A DNA stretch of 64,000 bases from Otis tarda (taxonomy: Eukaryota; Chordata; Aves; Otidiformes; Otididae). A program made the translations under genes and the position numbers. A model generated the notes under the pieces. The model was not told where the DNA came from. It saw only the letters and a program-made list of their open reading frames with translations, and searched no databases. The DNA is taken from positions 146,437,690 through 146,501,689 of the forward strand of contig CM048553.1 in NCBI GenBank assembly GCA_026413225.1, given 5' to 3'. Positions 24,960 through 36,200 of this stretch are shown here, piece by piece (the stretch's first letter is position 1; each line of letters starts with the position of its first letter).

Positions 24960-25603
24960 TAAACTGTCACCGATTGTTCTTATCTGGCCTCTAACTGCAG
25001 GTCCAAAATGTTAGGCATCTCCCTAGTGTGTCTCTCTTTCTTGTAGCTTATTTAACATACATCTACAGATGGCTTGAATATTCTGCTACTGTTATAATGC
25101 CACCTTATGTTTGTATTTAAGCAACTGACATGAACTCTGCCTTTTGGAGAACTGACTCACTCAAGGCTCTAATTCCTATTTAGATTCATCCTCTGTTGAC
25201 AAAAGGTAGGTGTCAATTTTCATTGGAAGTACCAGACTTCAGCTGGCAGCCCTGAAGGGCACGAGTTTCATGTTGATCCTGTCACATACTTGCCAGCTCT
25301 ATATAGAAGCCTTAGATACTCCAAAGAATCTCAAATGATGCTAGATACCTTTACCTAGATAACTGAACTGAATTGCTCATATCTGAAATAGACATCTACA
25401 ATTTGATGCCTAAATGTGTCAAACTTGCATTGAATCTCATCCATTATGACCATTAAATCTTCTTGTGCATGACTGAAATATATGTTAAAACATTATATTC
25501 TTACCAACAACCATTATCTAGTATATTTTAGTTTTATTTAAGAACTATAAGCTTATTGAAAACCTTCAGCCATTTCACTGAGTCCTGATTGAAAGAACTA
25601 AAT

Positions 25604-25674
25604 TCATAGAATCATAGAATCATAGAATGGTTAGAGTTGGAAGGGACCTTCAAAGGTCATCTAGTCCAACCCCC
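25604..25674 (-). mobile_element. CR1 3' stub (about 70 bp), antisense
   Basis: Three copies of the terminal repeat (atagaatc) are followed by the CR1 3' untranslated block gagttggaagggaccttcaa and ggtcatctagtccaaccccc. The element is cut off immediately upstream, an extreme case of the 5' truncation usual for CR1. It is very close in sequence to the 3' ends at 28.52 and 30.65 kb, so it is a young insertion. Confidence 0.9.
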
Positions 25675-26227
25675 AATTCAACTGATTAAGTATAAATCAG
25701 ACATGCTTGCAAAACTAAAGCTTTATGAATTGAACTGAAAGAAACATTTGTGTTCTCTGTAGTATAGTCTAGTTCTTAGTATGAAGAAAGAATGCAGTTT
25801 GAAATTATCATTACAGTCTCCTGCTCAGCCATCATAATAGTTTTTTTTTCTGATTCTGCTGATGGTATGATCTTATTTTGTGTGCCAAAGTCTTCCAGTA
25901 TGTAAATTATAGGAAGATGAAATTCAGATTAAGAATGCCAAAAAAAACCCCACTAGTTGAGTCCTTTTCAAGTCAGTGATGAGAGAAATATAGCTTTTCA
26001 AGTGAGAGATGAGAGATGAGAGAAATATAGCTTTTCAAGTGAGAAAGAAACAAGAAAATCCTTTGTCTTTAAAGAATAAAAAATAAATCACAAGACATTC
26101 TTTTTTTAACAGCCATAGCAAAAATGGTGGGAACAAGGAAAGCTCTGCAGCAGGTCTCAGCTCTCTGAAGTACGCAGAAGCCCTTGGCAACTTCTGTTGC
26201 TGGACTGTGGTCTTTGTCCTCCGCCTT
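25675..26227. other. Unique spacer with local tandem repeat
   Basis: No gene was recognised. It contains the 37-bp tandem duplication at 25978-26044. A more GC-balanced segment at 26110-26220 precedes the next LTR and was not identified. Confidence 0.5.
25978..26044. repeat. Tandem duplication with 37-bp period
   Basis: gatgagagaaatatagcttt followed by tcaagtgaga occurs twice. A shorter gagagat repeat lies between the two copies. Confidence 0.8.
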
Positions 26228-27098
26228 TGTATGTGATTTATGTGTCCAAATGTTGGCACTAGCAGTCCTGTAGGGGTGGCCTCTGAGAAGAGGCGAGTGA
26301 CTGGCCTGCGCCAGACACAGCTGGTTCCAGGTAGCTTCACCAGACCTACTGCAGGACACAGCTGATCCCATCAGCAATGCTTGTGGTGCCTCTGTGATAA
26401 CATCTTTAAGTAAACAGCTGTGAGAGAGATAAGGGAGAAAAAAGTGAGAGAAACAGCCCTGTAGACATCGAGGCTGGAGAAAACGGTTGCAGAGCAGGTG
26501 CTCGGGCAGAGATTCCTTTGCAGCCTTTGGAGAACCATGGTGGAGTAGATATCCACCCTGCAGCCCATGGAGTGGGTGGTGTACCATGCCAGAGCAGGTG
26601 GGCGTACCATCAAGGAAGCTGCAACTCATGCCCATGCCAGAGCAGACTCCTGGCAGAACTGCAGCCCATGGAAGACCCATACTGGAGCAGGGGAAAGGTG
26701 TGAGGAAGAAAGAGAGGAGAGGAGAGGAAAGGAACTGTTATGGACTGACCCCACCCCCACCGTTCCCCAGCCCCCTTCACTGCCCAGAGCTGGAAGTTTA
26801 AATGGTAGATGAGTCAGGAATGAAGGAGTGAAGGTGAGCTTGGGAAGAAGGGACGGTGGGGAGAAGGTGGTGTTTAAATCTGTCTTTGTTTCTCACTGTC
26901 CAAATCTCTTTTAAGTAGCAATAAATTAAATTAATTTTTCCCATGTCAAGTCTGTTTTGCCCATGACGGTAGTTGGAAAATTATCTCCCTGTCTTTACTT
27001 CAACACATGAGCTTTTCCATCTTGTTTTCTCCCACTATGCTATTGAGGAGAATGAGAGAGTGGCTGGGTGGGCATCTGGCCAAAGTAAATCCACCATA
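26228..27098 (+). mobile_element. Family-A-related LTR, diverged, about 870 bp
   Basis: The order of landmarks matches the family-A LTRs but with considerable divergence. They are the ctgtaggggtggcctctg block, tgatcccatcagcaatgc, a gtgataacatctttaag TATA-like region near 26393, the GC-rich ccatgg / gagcag middle at 26500-26700, AATAAA near 26920, ccatgtcaagtctgttttgc, then gagagagtggctggg and an end in ccaccata near 27098. It probably belongs with the fragment at 8291-8518 to an older sister subfamily. No clear target duplication was seen, and the 5' boundary is approximate. Short frames inside are not recognisable proteins. Confidence 0.8.
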
Positions 27099-27300
27099 AC
27101 CATTAAAGCTGTAAAAAGCCTGTTACACTCTTGAATTGGACTCAAAAATTTTAAACCATACAACTTTATGCTCAGATCATGCAGAAAATCAAGGCAAAGG
27201 ACATAGAATTCCATATGGAACATATGATTTCCAGGAATAATTATTTGGGCAAGGCTAAAATGTTTTCTGGGTCTAGATATGGACTTACACTAAGTGTATG

Positions 27301-27872
27301 TGTACTGGTTTTGGCTGGATAGAGTTAATTTTCTTTGTAGTAGCTTGTATGGTGCTGTGTTTTGGATTTGTGATCAAAGCAGTGTTGATAACACACACAT
27401 ATTTTAGCTATTGCTGAGCAGTGCCTTTTCTACTTCTTACACTGCCCTGACAAAAAGTAGGCTAGGATTGCACAAGAATCTGTGAAGGGACATAGCTGAG
27501 ACAGGTGACCCCAACTGACTAAAGGTGTATTCCATACTTTATGACTTTGTGCTTAACAATAAAAGCTGGGCGAAAGAAAGAGAAAAAGGAGGACTTTCAG
27601 AGCTATAGTGTTTGCCTTCCCAAGAAACCATAACATATGATGGAGCCCTGCTTTCCAGGAGATGGCTAAACATCTACCTGCCAATGGGAAGTAGTGAATG
27701 AATTCTTCATTTTGCTTTGCTTACACACGCAGCTTTTGCTTTACAAATTGAACTATCTTTACCTCTACCCATAAGGTTTCACACTTTTACCCTTCTGATA
27801 CTTTCCCTCATCACATTGTAGCAGGAGTGAGAGAATGGTGGGCTGATGCTTAGTTACTTCCCTATCCCACAG
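27301..27872 (+). mobile_element. Family-B LTR, diverged, about 570 bp
   Basis: It starts with tgtactggttttggctggat and tagagttaattttctt, followed by ggtgctgtgttttggattt, gttgataacacacacatatt, the tgaccccaactgactaaagg / gtattccatactttatgac block and a TATA-like aacaataaaagctggg near 27555. It ends in gagtgagagaatgg and gcttagttac near 27850. The block order is that of a common avian LTR also present in shorter form at 9120-9573. The 3' terminus is degraded and no target duplication was identified. It has no associated viral genes. Confidence 0.78.
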
Positions 27873-28011
27873 CCGTATGAACACATAATAACTTCCTCCC
27901 TGTGGTCCAATACTTAGTATTTCCAATATTTGTGGGTTTTTATTGTTTTTGTTTTACTCTTTAAAAATAATTTTAAATTCAGTTGTTTCCTCTTTCTTGA
28001 AACTCTCGGAG

Positions 28012-28522
28012 AAACTTCTGGAGTCCCCAACACAAGAAGGACATGGACCAGTTGGAAAGGGTCCAGAGAAGGGCCACCAAGATGATCAGAGGGCTGGAGC
28101 ACCTCTCCTATGAGGACAGGCTGAGAGAGTTGGGGCTGTTCAGCCTGCAGAAGAGGAGGCTCCGGGGAGACCTGATAGCGGTCTTCCAACACCTCAAGGG
28201 GGCCTACAGGAAAGATGGGGAGAAGCTGTTCAGTAGGGCCTGTTGTGATAGGACAAGGGGTAATGGGTTTAAATTAGAAGGAGGTAGGTTTAGATTAGAT
28301 ATTAGAAAAAATTTTTTTACAATGAGAGTTGTAGAGCACTGGAACAGGTTGCCCAGAGAGGTGGTGGATGCCCCATCCCTGGAAATGTTCAAGGCCAGGC
28401 TGGATGAGGCTCTGAGCAACCTGATCTAGTCAGGGATGTCCCTGCTTCTTGCAGGGGGGTTGGACTAGATGACCTTTGAAGGTCCCTTCCAACTCTAACC
28501 ATTCTATGATTCTATGATTCTA
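28012..28522 (+). mobile_element. Young CR1 LINE, 5'-truncated (about 510 bp)
   Basis: This is the CR1 3' end from the ORF2 C-terminal region through the terminal octamer repeats (attctatgattctatgattc). By eye it differs at only about ten positions from the matching part of the copy at 30146-30656. It is cut at its 5' end within the ORF2 codons for the [10 protein letters not shown] segment, as is usual for CR1, which inserts by target-primed reverse transcription. No target duplication is evident, which is also usual for CR1. Confidence 0.95.
28043..28429 (+). pseudogene. CR1 ORF2 C-terminal remnant
   Basis: A 128-codon open frame encodes the last part of CR1 ORF2, from [14 protein letters not shown] to [13 protein letters not shown]. 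It matches residues 430-557 of the longer copy nearby with a handful of changes. It lacks the endonuclease and all reverse-transcriptase catalytic motifs, so no activity is expected. The methionine is an internal ORF2 codon. Confidence 0.85.
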
Positions 28523-28957
28523 AATCATGCATGAAATATCTGAACTTTCAACAGAAAATAAAGTTTACACACCTTCCTGATTGTAGAAGGAAAAGAATAA
28601 AAATAATGCCAAACTTCCTTTTCTAATTCTTTTTTTTTTTTAATCTAGAATATAGCTTGCCAATATTCTATATGCAAGGTTATTAAGAATGTGGTCCTAA
28701 AACCAGTCAGCTTTACAAAATTACAAGTATGAATAGTGACTTGAGTATTATCAGAAAACATAATGTACACTTTCAATATTTCAAGAACAGCTGCACATAA
28801 GATAATGGAAACATATCGTAGGATTCTGAATATTAATTATATTTTTCCCCGTAATTTTTCTAGACATCATACCAGCTAAATACCCTTTTGAGGGATGTAT
28901 TTATAAAGTACAATTCTTTAGGATTCGAGTCATACTTGTCTTACTACAGTCTTACTA
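28523..28957. other. Unique spacer between two CR1 copies
   Basis: AT-rich sequence with a T tract near 28630. An 11-bp direct repeat (tcttactacag twice) ends at the start of the next CR1 near 28957. Nothing else was recognised. Confidence 0.55.
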
Positions 28958-30561
28958 CAGACTTTTTTGCCTCAGTCTTCACTGATAAGGGCTCTTGTCT
29001 CCCCACCCAAGCTGTGGAAGGCACAGGCAGGGACTGTGAGGATGAAGAACTGCCCACGGTGCTCGAAGAGCAGGTTCAGGACCATCTAAGGAACTTGAAG
29101 GTGCACAAGTCCATGGGGCCTGATGAGATCCATCCGCGCGTCCTGAGGGAACTGGCGGATGAAGTTGCCAAGCCACTGGCCATCATATTTGAGAAATCGT
29201 GGAGGTCTGGTGAGGTCCCCGATGACTGGAAGAGAGGGAACATAACCCCCATTTTTAAAAAGGGGAGTAAGGAAGACCCGGGCAACTACAGGCCGGTCAG
29301 CCTCACCTCTGTGCCTGGCAAGGTCATGGAGCAGATTCTCCTGGAAACCATGCTAAGGCACATGGAGAGCAAGGAGGTGGTTGGTGACAGCCAACATGGC
29401 TTCACCAAGGGCAGATCGTGCCTGACCAATTTGGTGGCCTTTTATGACGGGGTAACAGCATCGGTGGACAAGGGACGGGCAACGGATATCGTCTACCTGG
29501 ACTTGTGCAAAGCTTTTGACACTGTCCCGCATGACATCCTTCTCTCTAAATTAGAGAGGCATGGGTTCGATGGATGGACCACTCGGTGGATAAGGAGTTG
29601 GCTGGATGGCCGCACTCAGAGAGTGGTGGTCAACGGCTCAATGTCCAAGTGGAGACCGGTCACCAGTGGCGTCCCTCAGGGGTCCGTGTTGGGCCCGGCC
29701 CTGTTCAACATCTTTGTCGGCGACATGGACAGTGGGATAGAGTGCACCCTCAGCAAGTTCGCCGATGACACCAAGCTGTGTGGTGCCGTTGACTCGCTGG
29801 AAGGGAGGGATGCCATCCAGAGGGACCTTGACAGGCTGGAGAGGTGGGCCCGTGCCAACCTCATGAAGTTCAACCAGGCCAAGTGCAAGGTCCTGCACCT
29901 GGGTCGTGGCAATCCCAGGCACAAATACAGGCTGGGCGGAGAATGGATTGAGAGCAGCCCTGAGGAGAAAGACTTGGGAGTGCTGGTAGACGAGAGGCTC
30001 AACATGAGCGGGCAATGCGCCCTTGCAGCCCAGAAGGCCAACCGCATCCTGGGCTGCATCAAGAGGAGCGTGGCCAGCAGGTCGAGGGAGGTGATTCTGC
30101 CCCTCTACTCTGCCCTGGTGAGACCCCACCTGGAGTACTGCGTCCAGTTCTGGAGCCCCCAACACAAGAAGGACATGGACCAGTTGGAAAGGGTCCAGAG
30201 GAGGGCCACCAAGATGATCAGAGGGCTGGAGCACCTCTCCTATGAGGACAGGCTGAGAGAGTTGGGGCTGTTCAGCCTGCAGAAGAGGAGGCTCCGGGGA
30301 GACCTGATAGCGGTCTTCCAATACCTCAAGGGGGCCTACAGGAAAGATGGGGAGAAGCTGTTCAGTAGGGCCTGTTGTGATAGGACAAGGGGTAATGGGT
30401 TTAAATTAGAAGGAGCTAGGTTTAGATTAGATATTAGAAAAAAATTTTTTACAATGACAGTTGTAGAGCACTGGAACAGGTTGCCCAGAGAGGTGGTGGA
30501 TGCCCCATCCCTGGAAGTGTTCAAGGCCAGGCTGGATGAGGCTCTGAGCAACCTGATCTAG
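28888..30561 (+). CDS. CR1 LINE ORF2 fragment: reverse transcriptase and C-terminus, uninterrupted
   Basis: A 557-codon open frame. From residue 25 onward (DFFASVFT) it is CR1 ORF2; the first 24 residues, including the start methionine, come from flanking DNA. Reverse-transcriptase motifs are visible: [20 protein letters not shown] at 118-135, YLDLCKAFD at 203-211 with catalytic Asp205, [10 protein letters not shown] at 261-270 and FADD at 291-294. The CR1 C-terminal domain follows to SNLI at 557. In the family ORF2 copies the element's RNA into the genome at a nicked target. The apurinic-type endonuclease domain, which should lie upstream, is missing, so the copy is 5'-truncated and not autonomous. 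The absence of stops and frameshifts over about 530 codons points to recent insertion. It has no own promoter, and expression is unlikely. Confidence 0.85.
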   Translation: MRDVFIKYNSLGFESYLSYYSLTTDFFASVFTDKGSCLPTQAVEGTGRDCEDEELPTVLEEQVQDHLRNLKVHKSMGPDEIHPRVLRELADEVAKPLAIIFEKSWRSGEVPDDWKRGNITPIFKKGSKEDPGNYRPVSLTSVPGKVMEQILLETMLRHMESKEVVGDSQHGFTKGRSCLTNLVAFYDGVTASVDKGRATDIVYLDLCKAFDTVPHDILLSKLERHGFDGWTTRWIRSWLDGRTQRVVVNGSMSKWRPVTSGVPQGSVLGPALFNIFVGDMDSGIECTLSKFADDTKLCGAVDSLEGRDAIQRDLDRLERWARANLMKFNQAKCKVLHLGRGNPRHKYRLGGEWIESSPEEKDLGVLVDERLNMSGQCALAAQKANRILGCIKRSVASRSREVILPLYSALVRPHLEYCVQFWSPQHKKDMDQLERVQRRATKMIRGLEHLSYEDRLRELGLFSLQKRRLRGDLIAVFQYLKGAYRKDGEKLFSRACCDRTRGNGFKLEGARFRLDIRKKFFTMTVVEHWNRLPREVVDAPSLEVFKARLDEALSNLI

Positions 30562-30656
30562 TCGGGGATGTCCCTGCTCTTGCGGGGGGGTTGGACTAGA
30601 TGACCTTTGAAGGTCCCTTCCAACTCTAACCATTCTATGATTCTATGATTCTATGA
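28958..30656 (+). mobile_element. Young CR1 LINE, 5'-truncated (about 1.7 kb)
   Basis: This is the longest CR1 in the window. It begins in the N-terminal part of the ORF2 reverse-transcriptase region and runs through the stop at 30559-30561. The short 3' untranslated region (ggttggactagatgaccttt then ggtcccttccaactctaacc) leads to three terminal octamer repeats ending at 30656. GC content is clearly higher than in the flanking DNA, as is typical of CR1 coding sequence. It lies in the same orientation as the shorter young copy at 28012-28522. No target duplication was recognised. Confidence 0.95.
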
Positions 30657-33140
30657 AATACTTCCTAGGATAGGGCTGAGGGGTTCATCCAAGAGGCAGG
30701 GACAGGGACAAAGTTGCAGATTGGCACTCCCATAGTGTTACTGGGGTAGAGACTGACAGCCACTGGTTGAGCTGAAATGAGGCTCCTTGGGCCATGTGCA
30801 GGAGGTAGATAGGTAGCTCCCAAGTGGGGATGGTCAGAACCAGTAAGGCCTGTTGGTGCTCTCAGGGCCCTAATATTACATCTTCTGTTTCACCAATAAA
30901 ATCACTCTTTCTTTCATACTAATTATGAATTAATTTTCCATTTTTTACAACAGAAATGTGTAGTGGTATTCATGGTAAAATACAAACCTGCATTTCTCAT
31001 GCAAGAATACTACATATTTGTTACAATTTTGGGGACTTTTCCCAGTATAGAGGCTTGAAGATTGGATCCACAACTGGTTCCCCTCCTTCAGATTTCCTAT
31101 GGCAATAAGAGCAAGTTTGAAGTTAATTAATGGTCTGAAGTATGGTTAGCTTTTATTACCTCAATAGAGACTTATTTTTTACAAGACTTGGATAATATCT
31201 CTCTCTAACCACTGCTTCGTGTCTACCATCTAGCCAGCTGACTTTGTGGAAGTGTTGGAAGTGTTGAAGTTAAGCAAATAAATAAATAAAACATATGAAT
31301 ACTCTTTTTATTGAGCATAAAAACAAGAAATAAATGAGAGAGGAGACAAATGAGAATGGACATAAAGGGATGTTTTCTAACTTTCAGCACAGAACACAGT
31401 GGAGACCAGGTTCTGTGTGGTAGATAAGTATGCAGTAGATGTTCTTACTAGCAATATCAGAAGTATAGAAATTGTTTCAGTGCCTTTCCATTAAATGTCC
31501 TCATTTAATCACCTTTTAAGAAAGATCTCTTTTTTTTTTTTTTTTTTTGGCAAGCATAATTTTTCTGTTGAATATACAAAATGTTTTACATAGTAAAGCT
31601 TTCTGAGGAATGCAAGAGGTGCATATTTTTCATTTAGCTGTACTTCAATTTCAAATTATATCACCCTATCATGGAGAGATGTTTGGATTTTATTCACGTA
31701 GTGTTTTTAAGTATGCCTTTTATTTCTTTTTTTTTTCAGATAGTAATTTGCTTATTAGTAAAGAGGCCTCAGGCAGAAAAGAAGGGATTTCTCCCAAAAA
31801 CCATTGTAGTCAAAAGAGAATGAATACATGAAGAATACTTCACAATCCCCAAGGGACAGTTGTGTTCCGCAAGACTGGGCCACAGGAATAGGCTTGTTGA
31901 ATTTTAACTTGCCTATGTTTTTTTCTTCCCTAAGGCTTTAATAAATTGCTTTTTAGAACTACATTGCTGTGCTGCTGGGGGAATGGTGGTTGGGAATACT
32001 TGACTTCAGCATATATTGTATCCTGCCTAGATTAAGAAGTATCTCTGAGGATATTGTCTATACAGAAGTTGCAGAAAATGATTGCAGATTGTGTGGACTG
32101 AACCAGCTGTAAATCAGATAGCTCAGGTACAGTGATCATTGTAAATATGGAAGCACAGAACTCCAAGCAGCAAATGAGGCCGTCCCAGGATGCTGGGTTA
32201 CAGAACTGCCATGGCACGTGGACTACACTGACATGGTAATTGAACAAGCTACTTGGAAACTAGCTCAGATACTTGCAAAGAAAAGCTGAGTAAATATATT
32301 TGAGATTTCTATTATTTTCATTAGTAACTTATATAAGAACCATAAAGTATATTCTAAATTACCATGTTATGGACATAGAAATATGTTCTGGGTATTTCAT
32401 AGAAACAGCGGTGTCCGCAGCAGTGAAATAGCTACTATTGAGAAAAGGTTGTTACTGTATTGAATACATGTGCATGATCAAGGTAATGCTTTGTACTTGC
32501 GTTTCATCTCAGTGACATTCATTTAATGAACAATTCCTCCTGTTAGTCACTAAGTAAAGTATAGGAATATGTGTTTATATATGATAAAACTTTGTATATG
32601 AGACAACATTACTTCCCATTAAATGTTTCTAAAACATGTATTTCCACATTACTAGCACTCCTCTTGCAACAAAATTTAAATAGTGTATGAAATTGATGTT
32701 TTCTTGTATATCAGACCTAGATATTTTAGGAAATCAGTTAGCTTTCTTTACATACGGGAGGGGAAATATGTATTTATTCATTTAGTATCATCCATAGAAA
32801 TTACTTCTCTTACCTTTATCTAATAATTCAGATATTATCTTGAGCTTTCTCTCAATCTTACTCTGTAGAGATTTGATGCTCAATGCCAGCTGAAGTTACT
32901 CATCAGTCCTGTCTTTTTATGATCTGATGATCAAGACAAGCTTAGAGGTCTTTTGAATCCATCTTCTGCGGAAGATTTTCTAACCTGCTGTATTAGATGT
33001 TAATCTTGAGACATCACAGCTAAAGGCAGCTTGGATGTTGCAAACTGGTGGTTTCTTACATTTATATGTAATGCTTAAATCTTATAGGTTCCTTAATCTG
33101 CTTAGAATTTATGATTGTGTGGATTTCATCCAATTACAGT
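30657..33140. other. Unique sequence, no gene recognised
   Basis: A more GC-balanced patch lies at 30660-30870. The rest is AT-rich, with an (AAAT)n tract near 31276 and a T tract at 31530-31549. The open frames are below 75 codons. Confidence 0.55.
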
Positions 33141-33269
33141 AGAATCATAGAATTGTTTGGGTTGGAAGGGACCTTCAAAGATCATCTAGTCAATTCCCCC
33201 TGCAAGGAGCTGGGACATCTCCAACTAGATCAGGTTGCTCAGAGTCTCATCCAACCTGGCCTTGAATGA
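33141..33269 (-). mobile_element. CR1 3' end, antisense (about 130 bp)
   Basis: agaatcatagaattgtttgg and gttggaagggaccttcaaag are followed by atcatctagtcaattccccc, the ctccaactagatcaggttgc block and ccaacctggccttgaatga. This is the CR1 3' untranslated region and the last codons of ORF2 in reverse complement. It is truncated at its 5' end near 33269 and moderately diverged. Confidence 0.9.
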
Positions 33270-36200
33270 CATGACAAGAGTTTAGATGCGTATGAATAGT
33301 TATGTTCTAGGAATATTCAAGGGTATCATTTGCTATTATCATTGTTCTTTCTGTCCTTAATATGCTTACAGTCACAGTTAAATCCTACCTTTTATGAAAT
33401 GTATCCAGATGACTTGGTGAATGTTATTCTAAAATTATTATTAATGACTCTTTGGATTACTGACTGTTCAGAATCTTTTGTGGTAGAATTTGTTCCTTCA
33501 GAATTCTGAGATTATTTAAGTGAAAGCATATTTTTCCTTGACCTATGTAATTGTAAATCTGTTTTAACCTGTAATTTCAAATGCTTATAGAAGACAAAGT
33601 AAAAATAAATTAGAAATTGCTTTATATAAAATATTATTTATTAGGAAGGAGTGTTTTATAATGGATATATTGTGGAGTTAGCAAAGTATACTTTCCACAG
33701 TTATATGATTATGGGGAAATAATTTCCCATCTTTGTCTCTGCTTTTTCTTTGTCTTACTATTCTACAAGCTAAGCTTTTCAGGGTAGTATGTTATGTTTT
33801 TGTTAGTGTGCTCAATACAAGAGAGCTCCAGCCCTTCTAAGGGCTTAACATTCATGTTGTTACACAACATTAAAATTTGGGGTCATCTTTTCAAAGAGAA
33901 TGGAAAAGTAGGGTCATAACCTTAGTTTGTATAAACTGCATAGCACCATCAAAGTCAGTTGATTTATACCAAATGGAGATCAGATCACAGTCTGTGGGAT
34001 ACTTGTGGTACCCATCCTTTTTCAAAACAGGGATGACAAAAGATTAGTGTTGAATATAGATTCAACGTGAAGTGTCATCACTGAGAAGAAAAAGAAAAAA
34101 AAATTACAAATTTGCAGTATTTATAATGTCTTTTAGAAAAAGATACATATGATAAGTAAAATGAGATAAGCAGAAATTGTTTGGGAGCACCATTTTCTCC
34201 ATTTTGGGAGTCTTCATAAGAACAACTTTTTCCCTCCTCAAAAATTATCAGATGCTGAGCAAAATGTAAAGTATATCCAAATATTACTGCAAGATGTGAA
34301 AATGGGGCCAAGTAGATTTTAGTAAAGATTAAAAGGGACACCATTCCAGAGGCAGGAGGAGAATATAAAAAAAAAAAAAACAAAAAACAAACAAGTATCA
34401 AGTATACCACAGAAAAGAACTATAATGTGTATTACCATTAGATAACCTTATATCCTTGGATACAAGCAGAGGGGTTAACTGAAACATACAGGTTTTCAAA
34501 TATCTATGCAATAAGCAATATGGAACAAAAAGTTTAATTTGGATATGTAGACAAAGAATAAACCTGCTACAAGTTTATATTACCTCACCTTGATTCTCAA
34601 AAATGTAATTGGAAGAGTTGTTTGGCATTTCAAGAGAAATATAATTTATAAAATAATTCATACTGGTTATTATTGCTAGGTTGCATGCATTAAAATACTG
34701 GTAGATGTCGGCCTGCCTGCAGTCAAATTATCTATGATCATGTAAGGAGAAGAAATCCATAGGAATCCACAGCTGCTTAGACTTCTGACAAGATGGAATA
34801 GGAGACAGAAGTCTTGTCATTCCCTTACCTTTCTGCTTGGTTCCCCAGGAAGGGCATGGAGAAAACTGTCCACATAGTAGATGATGTGCAATTGTGCTGA
34901 AGAAAAAGTTATGTACCTTGCTCCCAGAATATTGACTGAAACAATTATGTCCTCCTGAAAGGCAGCACTTTCTAAAGCTGAAAAGTCAAATAAAGTACAG
35001 TTAGCATAAACTCCTAGATTTATCTTGCTAACCTTGCGTTTTGCTATTAGTAGTCAAAAGGTATTAATTGATGGACTATTTGTCAATAACCATGACATTC
35101 CCATCTTCTTGCTAACTTTATCTGTCATCATGAGTGGTATCTTACGGGTACTGGCAAAATAACTTATCTATGATGGAGCTGTGACAATCTCTCTAGTATC
35201 ATTTGAATGAGTAGATGTTGACCTCTTTAAAGTAGTTGGAGTTGGGAATGATAGCCTGCTCCTTCCAGCACTTTTAGAACTGAAAAACTGAGCTAAAATA
35301 TCCTCTTCTTTTTTTTTTTTTTGTCTTTTTTTTTTTTTAATTAATCACAAAATGGAAAATTAAATAATATAAAACCTGGGAAATCTATGGACCTCAAAGT
35401 CTTAGGTGATATACATTCATGTCTTCTAAAGTTTAGAACAATACATCTTTTTTCTTGAGGAATATTGTGTTACTAAGGTAGAATACATTGGTAATAAGCC
35501 TAAAAAGAAATTGCAGCAATGCCTATAATAATTAATTTAATAAACTCAAGACCATTCTTTGGATATGACCAGGACAAAGTGACTCAGCTCAATAATTCTA
35601 CAGTTTCTTGTCCTGTGATGGCCCACTACTTTTTGTCTTCAAAAGCTTCTGTGGCATTTCAAGTTATATCTCCAAGATTCTCGGGGCCCTTAAGTCATGT
35701 TTGTGGGCATGCTTGAGGTGGAATGTATCTGGCTGAGGCTAAATATGTTGATGGCCACCTGACTCCTAAATTTGTTCAAGCTGTCTAAGCAAGGTATTTC
35801 CCCATCTATAAACTTCTGCAGAACCTAATACAGTAGAACATGTCAAAACATTGAATTTGATTCATCCCAAAATGCAGCAGGTAAGGTCATTTTTACTCAA
35901 AAACTCATTTGATGATACAGGTAGTGCCAATTCTTTCTATTTTTTAATGTAGGTACTATGGGCTAGTAACACTCACCTGAAATACAGAAGAGTTAGTTTA
36001 TTTTTTTAAAAGTCAAAATATTTAATTTTTAAGGTCAGAAATGTATCGTGTAGCTCAGTAAGCAAATTGATCTGCTTACAATCTGAATGATAAAACTTGT
36101 AAACAATTAGTGAACATAAGAATGGCAGAATTTCTTTCAAGGGACTGTTTCAGGAAGTGGGTAGATGCTCATAATCACAGTGAGATTACGGTTAATATCT

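Larger units (their letters stand above)
20003..25603. other. Long AT-rich unique stretch, no gene recognised
   Basis: About 5.6 kb. It contains a possible LTR-end remnant near 23277, a (CAAA)n tract near 24187 and a pair of hairpins at 24902-24959, listed separately. The longest open frame is 149 codons at 24140-24589 on minus. Its hydrophobic C-terminal segment is created by the antisense of the CAAA repeat, and no protein family is recognised. Confidence 0.55.

Noticed and set aside
26069..26680. 203-codon minus frame spanning the LTR edge
   Set aside because: It overlaps the diverged LTR and the flank beside it. Composition is stop-poor and no family is recognised.
29638..30321. 227-codon frame on minus inside the CR1
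   Set aside because: It is a shadow of the CR1 ORF2, antisense to the conserved coding frame.
34078..34410. 110-codon minus frame with a Phe/Leu-rich start
   Set aside because: The start is encoded by the antisense of an A tract, and no protein family is recognised.
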